A program made the translations under genes and the position numbers. The notes under the pieces were generated by a model. That model searched no databases, had not been told where the DNA came from, and saw only the letters and a list, made by a program, of their open reading frames with translations. From positions 59,574,004 through 59,638,003 of the forward strand of contig OY740768.1 in the NCBI GenBank assembly GCA_963513935.1: a stretch of DNA of 64,000 bases. Direction: 5' to 3'. This document shows positions 58,641 through 64,000 of the stretch, in pieces. This stretch comes from Aphrophora alni (lineage: Eukaryota; Arthropoda; Insecta; Hemiptera; Aphrophoridae). Within the stretch, counting starts at the first letter, position 1; each line of letters opens with the position of its first letter.

Positions 58641-60554
58641 ATATAAAGTCACCAGTAAAATCAGTAATTTCATCTGTAAAAAGAGTAAAAATAGTTAGAA
58701 CACTTTTGGGCTTTGAGTAATGAATACTTAGTTGGTATATTGTTCATTTAATTGAATTCTTCTTTTTATATTGTATTAAAGTATCAGGAAAATAGACATA
58801 AGTTTCATGTCAATAATAAAATTAATTAGTATACGGAACCACTGATTTTTTATTGCAATTAAGAACCCATTCAGTCCAGAGTGGGCACATCCTAACACTA
58901 TATAGGCTAAGTCTAATTATTTGCATTTATTAGATTTATCTCAAGACCTGGCTATAAAATGCAAGTGACAGCGAATGTGACACCAATGATTTCCTGATTT
59001 CTTACTCCAAAAACATCCTAAATCCTTATAGTGAAATACTCTACATTGAAAAGTTCTATTTGAATTATCTCAAGTTTAGCAACCAGCCATCTAGGACTTT
59101 TGAAAACTAATATATCTAATTGTTTTTCATGTTTATAGTAATATCTTTATTCAATGTGTTGTGGTTACTTTTTATCTAAACTTTAATTAAGGTTTTACAC
59201 TTTTCTGGTCGTCTGAAAATATATTAAACTTTAACAACTGAAAATTATGAAATATTGTTTTCAGTCTCGTCCAATATGTTTCATGTTCTCGAGACAGTAT
59301 ATAGCTGTAAGACAGATCAAATTAAAAGTTTTACTGGTGTTGTACATAATATTGGACTTCAGGTTGCTAAAATAAAATAACAATTATTCGGCCTTCTTCT
59401 AATAATTACATGATCCGCCTTAAAACGCATGGACAACCATGATATTTATCTTTCATCAAAGTAGGATAAATCTTGTATGTCTGATGAAGTCGAATAATAA
59501 AATATTTGTATTTTACATATATAGATATATATATATATATGTTTTATTTATAATAATGATATTTGGCTATGATAGGAATCTTATATCAGTGTGTGATATT
59601 TTACATACCACAATGATTTTTATAAAGTGGAGTCGCAGATCTAACAAAAAAACTGATCAAAATATAAATATAGATGTAAACTAACAGGTTGGAAAGAATT
59701 CACTGCTGACAAATTTGTATCTATTGAGGTATTACATATGAGAGATATTTAAATAATTCAATTATTTATTGCTTTAGTAAAAACTATAGGATTGATTTTG
59801 GTAATTAGTTGTAAAATTCTCCTTTCCACAAACAGAAGATTCTTTTATATCATGTTAGAGATTTGCGACCGCAACGGGACTAGGAGTTGTGGTGCAAAGC
59901 CAGAGTTTTCTGCACCTATTAATTATATAAACAGAAATACCAATATTTACGTTAACATCATTTAGGTATCTAGGCTCTAGGGTATTTTTAATATATTTTA
60001 ATGTTTTTATATTACACCCCCCCCACACAGACCCACAGTGCGACGGTTCATATAAACCGATCTCATTTATAGACCGAAACATTTATAGAAATAATAAATG
60101 TGTTATATATCAACTTTTTACTTTTTTTTTCTAAATATCCTTGATTAATTAAATTCAAAAATTGTATTAAAAAAAAAGTAAGTGGTCAAAAAGAAAATAT
60201 TCGAAATAAAATAAAGTAATGTTAATCTGATGAGATAACACTAGCTCCAAAAGGCACACCTTTGAGACAGAGTCTAGAAGAGTAATAAAGTTAGGATAGA
60301 AATAGAAATTGAATTTGATATATGAAAATGTGTTAGTATAAGATTTTAATTATAACATTAGTGTTAGATCTTGTGTTATATATACGGTATTTAAGAAATT
60401 AATAAGAGAGTTAGGGTAAAGGCATCGAAGAAAGAAATACCTCGAATTAGAGACCTTGCGAACTTGTTAAATTCTTGCAAGCACAAAAACCCTAAAACGG
60501 TTTTCCTTTAGAGAAATACAAATTTAAGAAGGGGAATCCTTGCGGGGGTGCCAC

Positions 60555-60585
<31 letters not shown>

Positions 60586-61139
60586 AACACATATACATAT
60601 TACATATTAGCAGGATATTAAGTATATCATATATTCTATCTCAATTAATATTATCTGTTTAATCTAGTAATTTATGTTATAAGAATTAAGTTAAAAATTA
60701 GTAAATAGAAAAATGAGTATATTTTATCAGTTACTTTTATCATAGTGCCGGGTTTCATAAATTTACATTAAATTATTATTATAACTATAAAACTATAATA
60801 TATATGTTCAAACTAAAAGTATTTACTTTGATAAATAAATAACAGCTATATAAATAAAAATAAAAAGCTATTATTTATAAAAATAGTACAGCTTGTTTGA
60901 CATTTGTCTCATATGTTAACAATGGGAAACATGTAGTTTACATACCTTCAGCAAAGTATATAGCGTGAAATGTTACACTGTGTACAGAGTTGTTTTCTGT
61001 TTAGGTTTAACCATTTTTCTGATGTTTACACCGTGAACGTACTTGCAAGGTTCATGTGAATTTATGTATCTCAAATATGAATAATTTGAAACCAACGGTG
61101 ATACAACAAATTCTATTGGGTAGGTTTTTACACTATGTT
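58641..61139. other. AT-rich non-coding DNA with small repeats
   Basis: A (CA)n microsatellite lies at about 60552-60592, a TA run at about 59522-59540 and a C tract at about 60017-60024. The minus-strand frame 59855-60082 is GC-richer than its surroundings but starts and ends without support. Nothing else is seen. Confidence 0.5.
60552..60592. repeat. (CA)n microsatellite
   Basis: About 20 CA units with two AA interruptions. Confidence 0.9.
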
Positions 61140-61149
61140 TTATTTATTA

Positions 61150-61462
61150 CTTGGCCCCTCCCCCTTGGCCCCTCCCCTTGGCCGCCATTTTGTTCCCCCT
61201 CCCCCCTGCCCCCTCCCCTTGCCCGCCATTTTGTTCCCCCCCTCCCCGACGCCATTTTGTTGCCCCCACCTGGGAGACGTCATTGCCCTTCCCCTGGAGA
61301 CGCCGTTGCCCCTCCCCCGCACGCCATTTTGTTGTTGTACCCAATCCTTGCCCACCACCACAGACGCCATTGTTTTCCCCCTCCTGACGTGTGGACACGG
61401 GATTCGAACCTGTGAAGTTAAGATTTGAAGGCAGACACGCTACCTACTGAGCTATGATGCAT
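61150..61462 (-). mobile_element. SINE-like element: tRNA-like head and YY1-like tandem body
   Basis: On the minus strand the head (61462-61391) has a perfect A box, TAGCTCAGTAGG (61443-61454), and a perfect B box, GGTTCGAATCC (61400-61410), 32 bp apart. The T arm nearly pairs (CACAGG with CCCGTG, one mismatch). Acceptor and anticodon arms do not fold, so it is not a working tRNA. The body (about 61375-61160) repeats a G-rich spacer plus ACAAAATGGCG about seven times; four copies read CAAAATGGCG. The tail is AAGTAATAAATAAAAC. CAAAATGGCGGC is the YY1 consensus. The GC content is far above the neighbourhood. Frames on both strands here are shadows of the repeat. Confidence 0.65.
61391..61462 (-). 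ncRNA. tRNA-like sequence (pol III promoter head)
   Basis: 72 bp with consensus internal promoter boxes. The anticodon loop would read CTTCAAA but its stem does not pair. It is best read as the tRNA-derived head of the SINE-like unit. Confidence 0.55.
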
Positions 61463-61547
61463 AGTATTACAAGTTGTATATTTAATGTATTATATAACGT
61501 TGAAAAGAATAGTTATAATTAAAGTTAAACGGAACGCTAATCCGTAA

Positions 61548-61601
61548 CGTAAGGTGTACCGAGTTTTTCGCGCGTGCGCGAAAAACTCGGTACACCTTAC
61601 G
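61548..61601. repeat. Near-perfect 54-bp palindrome
   Basis: CGTAAGGTGTACCGAGTTTT (start) continues through TCGCGCG to its centre and then repeats as the reverse complement. 26 of 27 base pairs match and the arms meet with no loop. Weaker complementarity (GGAAC...GTTCC) extends outward. It may be the end of a foldback element or a recent inverted duplication. Confidence 0.95.
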
Positions 61602-62586
61602 ATACGGGTTCCGCCCGTACCTTCAACCATAGGTTCATTTCAAAATAAAAATCCTTACCTGTAACAAACCATATTATAGAAATAAGTTAGAAGTGTAATG
61701 TGCGTGTGTAGTAATCATATTTGTAACGACAGAATAAAAATACTACAAATATTCACAATCAATTAAATAAAAACATACTCTCCTTCCAAGCGTTTAGAAT
61801 GACAAATAAATTGTCACTTATATATTCAATCATGTCCTCAACAGTACAAATTACCTGTGAATACAAAACTAATCAAAGTATGCAAATATTGACATTAATC
61901 TTCGGCAAACACCTGGAGTTCAACTAATGGAAGATATAACTGTCAATCTGACAGTTTATAGTTCTCAAGAGCGTAAATCAGAATGATAAAGTCGTGAGTA
62001 ATCGCCGATTACTTTTTGTAATGTGTATACAAAACTAATCAAATTATATTGTTAATCATGGTCTTCAACAACGCAAATTAGAATGATGAAGTCGGAGTCA
62101 AAACTAATCAAAATATGCAAATTTTGAACATTCGTCAACGGTACACAGCCTGGTGACAAAAAGATATTTTCTCACCAACACAAAGTAGAATCATTTAAAT
62201 AATTGCCAGTTATTTACGATTACAAAACTAATCTAAGTTCATGTAGGTCAAAATGAAAGTTCACATAGGGCAAGTTCAGAATGCTAATTTGTTTCCTCTT
62301 AGGCAAACATCTCCAGTGTCCGACAATAATAAATAATTGCCAATTACTTTACAAGTCAATCAAGGAAATCGTGAATATGATAAACTGCGAATAATTTTGC
62401 AATCTAATGGAACTATATTTGCAGTGTGATTGACGTTAATTATATGTTAGTCGTTATGCATGGAATAAAGCGATGCTCTGAGTTTCGGGTCGGCTATAAC
62501 TTATCCGTTATTTCACAACACTAACACTATCACTAACACTATAAGTAGTGTCGGTTAAGACTTCAATTATCACAGTTACAGTGAAG

Positions 62587-62714
62587 ATGTCTTCCAAACG
62601 CAACCAACCTTGTGAGAGGCATTGGATCAATGTTAGGATGATGTCATCCGACAACGATGAAATGCGTCGATACATTGCAGAGAATGCGGAAAGGATCCGT
62701 GGACTTGTAGAGAG
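62587..62714 (+). CDS. Exon 1 of a candidate 53-residue two-exon gene
   Basis: The ATG at 62587 opens MSSKRNQPCERHW and runs through MMSSDNDEMRRYIAENAERI to a good donor site, GAGAG followed by GTTAGT (GT at 62715). Composition is balanced and unlike the AT-rich surroundings. The coding phase at the donor leaves two bases (AG). Joined to the acceptor at 63840-63841 it gives a short, mostly helical, charged peptide. No signal peptide. I do not recognise the family; a longer gene with more exons beyond the window is possible. The intron (62715-63841) is filled with tandem repeats. Confidence 0.4.
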
Positions 62715-62756
62715 GTTAGTTTGGTGTTTATGTTAAGAATATTAATATTTCACTCT

Positions 62757-63345
62757 GACCAACTTTTGATCATTTCAAGACTTTTTAAAATTTTATCAAG
62801 TATTGGATTAGATCACTTTTTTTTCTCATTTGACCAACTTTTGATCGTTCAGGAATTTATAAATTTATATCAAGTATTGAGTTATAATCTCCTCTAACTT
62901 AACCTACATATCGACTGATATTTTCTTTATTTATTATATTTTCTTGTATTTTTATAAACTTTCTTTTTTTTCTCTTTTGACCAACTTTTGATCTTTCAGG
63001 AATTTATAAAATTATATCAAGTATTGGGTTATAATCTCCTCTAACTTAACCTACATATCGACTGATATTTTCTTTATTTATTATATTTTCCTGTATTTTT
63101 ATAAACTTTAGGAAAATAGACTTTGAGAGATTAGTTTAACATGTATGTTGCTGCTATGTGCCAAAATAAACTAAGCAGTGAGTAGTAGTAATCAAATTAA
63201 TTCTACTTTCTCTCTTGACCAACTTTTGATCATTCAAGACTTTTTATAATTTTATCAAGTATTGGATTAGATCACTTTTTCTCTCTCTCTTTTAACCAAC
63301 TTTTGATCTTTCAGGAATTTATAAAATTATATCAAGTATTGAATG
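62757..63345 (+). repeat. Intronic repeat family with ACCAACTTTTGATC core
   Basis: Five copies start at 62757, 62832, 62979, 63217 and 63294. Two unit types alternate: A (TTCAAGACTTTTTA-AATTTTATCAAGTATTGGATTAG) and B (TTCAGGAATTTATAAA-TTATATCAAGTATTG, followed in two cases by CTCCTCTAACTTAACC and onward). The second and third B units are nearly identical for about 130 bp. Confidence 0.85.
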
Positions 63346-63479
63346 TATTAGTTTTTTTAACATTTAGGTTAAGAATATTAATATTTCTCCAAACAATAGT
63401 TGTCATTCACTAACCAACACTTACGTTAGTAAGTCTAACAATTAAGAATTTTCCACAGCTTCTCTTATTCATTACAAGA

Positions 63480-63800
63480 GATTAGTTTAATATTTATGTT
63501 AAGAATTGTTCATGTATTATTTCAAGTTTCAGGTAGACATATTTGTTAAGAATTTTCATATTTCAGGTTGACATTTTTGTTAAGAATTTTCATATTTCAG
63601 GTTCACATTTATGTTAAGAATTTTTTAAGTTGTATTTATTTATCACATTTATGTTAAGAATTTTTGAAGTTGGATTTATTTATGCTAAGAACTTCTCTCT
63701 CAGTTAAATAGTTGCCATTTTCTAGCCTGACATTCGGTGTTAATAATTTGTATGTAATATTTCAGGTTAGATTGACATTTATGCTAAGAACTTTTAAATT
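63480..63800 (+). repeat. Minisatellite with TTAAGAATTTTCATATTTCA core
   Basis: A 30-45-bp unit, GTTAAGAATTTT-ATATTTCAGGTTGACATTTATGTT, repeats about six to seven times with variable truncation. Confidence 0.75.
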
Positions 63801-63841
63801 TCCCAGTTCAATATTCTCTAATGTGTTACATTACCTTGCAG

Positions 63842-63875
63842 GGACTTGAGGAACTCTTTCCAAGCCCTCTTTTAG
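63842..63875 (+). CDS. Exon 2 of the candidate two-exon gene
   Basis: It follows a pyrimidine-containing acceptor (ACATTACCTTGCAG) and, in the phase set by exon 1, reads RDLRNSFQALF and a TAG at 63873. The following 125 bp are GC-richer and may be 3' untranslated sequence or, in other splice forms, more coding sequence. Confidence 0.35.
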
Positions 63876-64000
63876 AGGGAATCTTAACGACACCTGGAGG
63901 CGGCTACCCTGGCCTACCAATAGGCTATAGGCTCTAGCTGGTGATGGAAGGACCTCTAAACTGCAAATTCGGCTTTAGGAATAGCCCCAATCCATCGCTA

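Noticed and set aside
61056..61428. Proline-rich and glycine-rich frames on both strands
   Set aside because: They translate the G/C-rich tandem body of the SINE-like unit in several frames at once, a sign of simple repeats and not of coding.
61391..61462. Functional tRNA gene
   Set aside because: The internal promoter boxes are perfect, but the acceptor and anticodon stems do not pair.

Overview
This window looks like a transposon-dense, gene-poor stretch of an AT-rich arthropod nuclear genome. The evidence is long non-coding DNA at low GC, an interstitial array of the insect telomere motif (TTAGG)n read as CCTAA on the plus strand (42597-42790), insect-type Ty3/Gypsy and RNase H-bearing LINE elements, and Tc1/mariner-like fossils. 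A hemipteroid insect would fit, but that is a guess. No intact host gene is certain. The best candidates are a two-exon micro-ORF at the right edge (62587-63875) and a possible terminal exon at 32244-32432.

Layout, left to right. 1-9340 is AT-rich DNA with a dispersed repeat pair and a decayed mariner-like element (about 4738-6174). 9345-11093 is a 5'-truncated LINE on the minus strand. 13098-19671 is a Gypsy element (A) with two LTRs of about 1.1 kb and a broken gag-pol that lacks the front of gag. 24990-26040 holds a degenerate tandem repeat and a pseudogene with a cysteine-rich CXC-like region. 26133-28591 is the left copy of a 2.47 kb unit R, whose inverted twin lies at 50732-53219. 29370-30806 holds a 746-bp element with long terminal inverted repeats and another mariner-like transposase fossil. 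37722-41450 is a rearranged Gypsy element (C) on the minus strand. 42597-45850 is the most unusual part: a telomere-like array, a hairpin, a 2.7 kb element with terminal inverted repeats encoding an unfamiliar possible replication initiator, and an array of CCAAT-box repeats. 46139-53219 is a deleted Gypsy element (B). 55512-56080 is a 135-bp tandem repeat. 61140-61470 is a SINE-like unit with perfect pol III A and B boxes and YY1-like tandem motifs, and 61548-61601 is a near-perfect 54-bp palindrome.

The main candidate for a previously undescribed system is the element at 42921-45600. Its termini are imperfect inverted repeats of about 46 and 58 bp. Between them a nearly continuous minus-strand coding path runs from 45353 to 43059 and ends on overlapping AATAAA signals. 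The path is interrupted by two frame changes and one in-frame TAG. Its first part carries motifs (LDITQDF, VKIYNK, RLEAT) that loosely resemble those of rolling-circle initiators of the Rep_trans/phage gpII type. I do not recognise the family with certainty.

All calls come from reading the sequence; no database search was possible. Coordinates of repeat ends are good to a few bases where two copies could be compared and are otherwise approximate.
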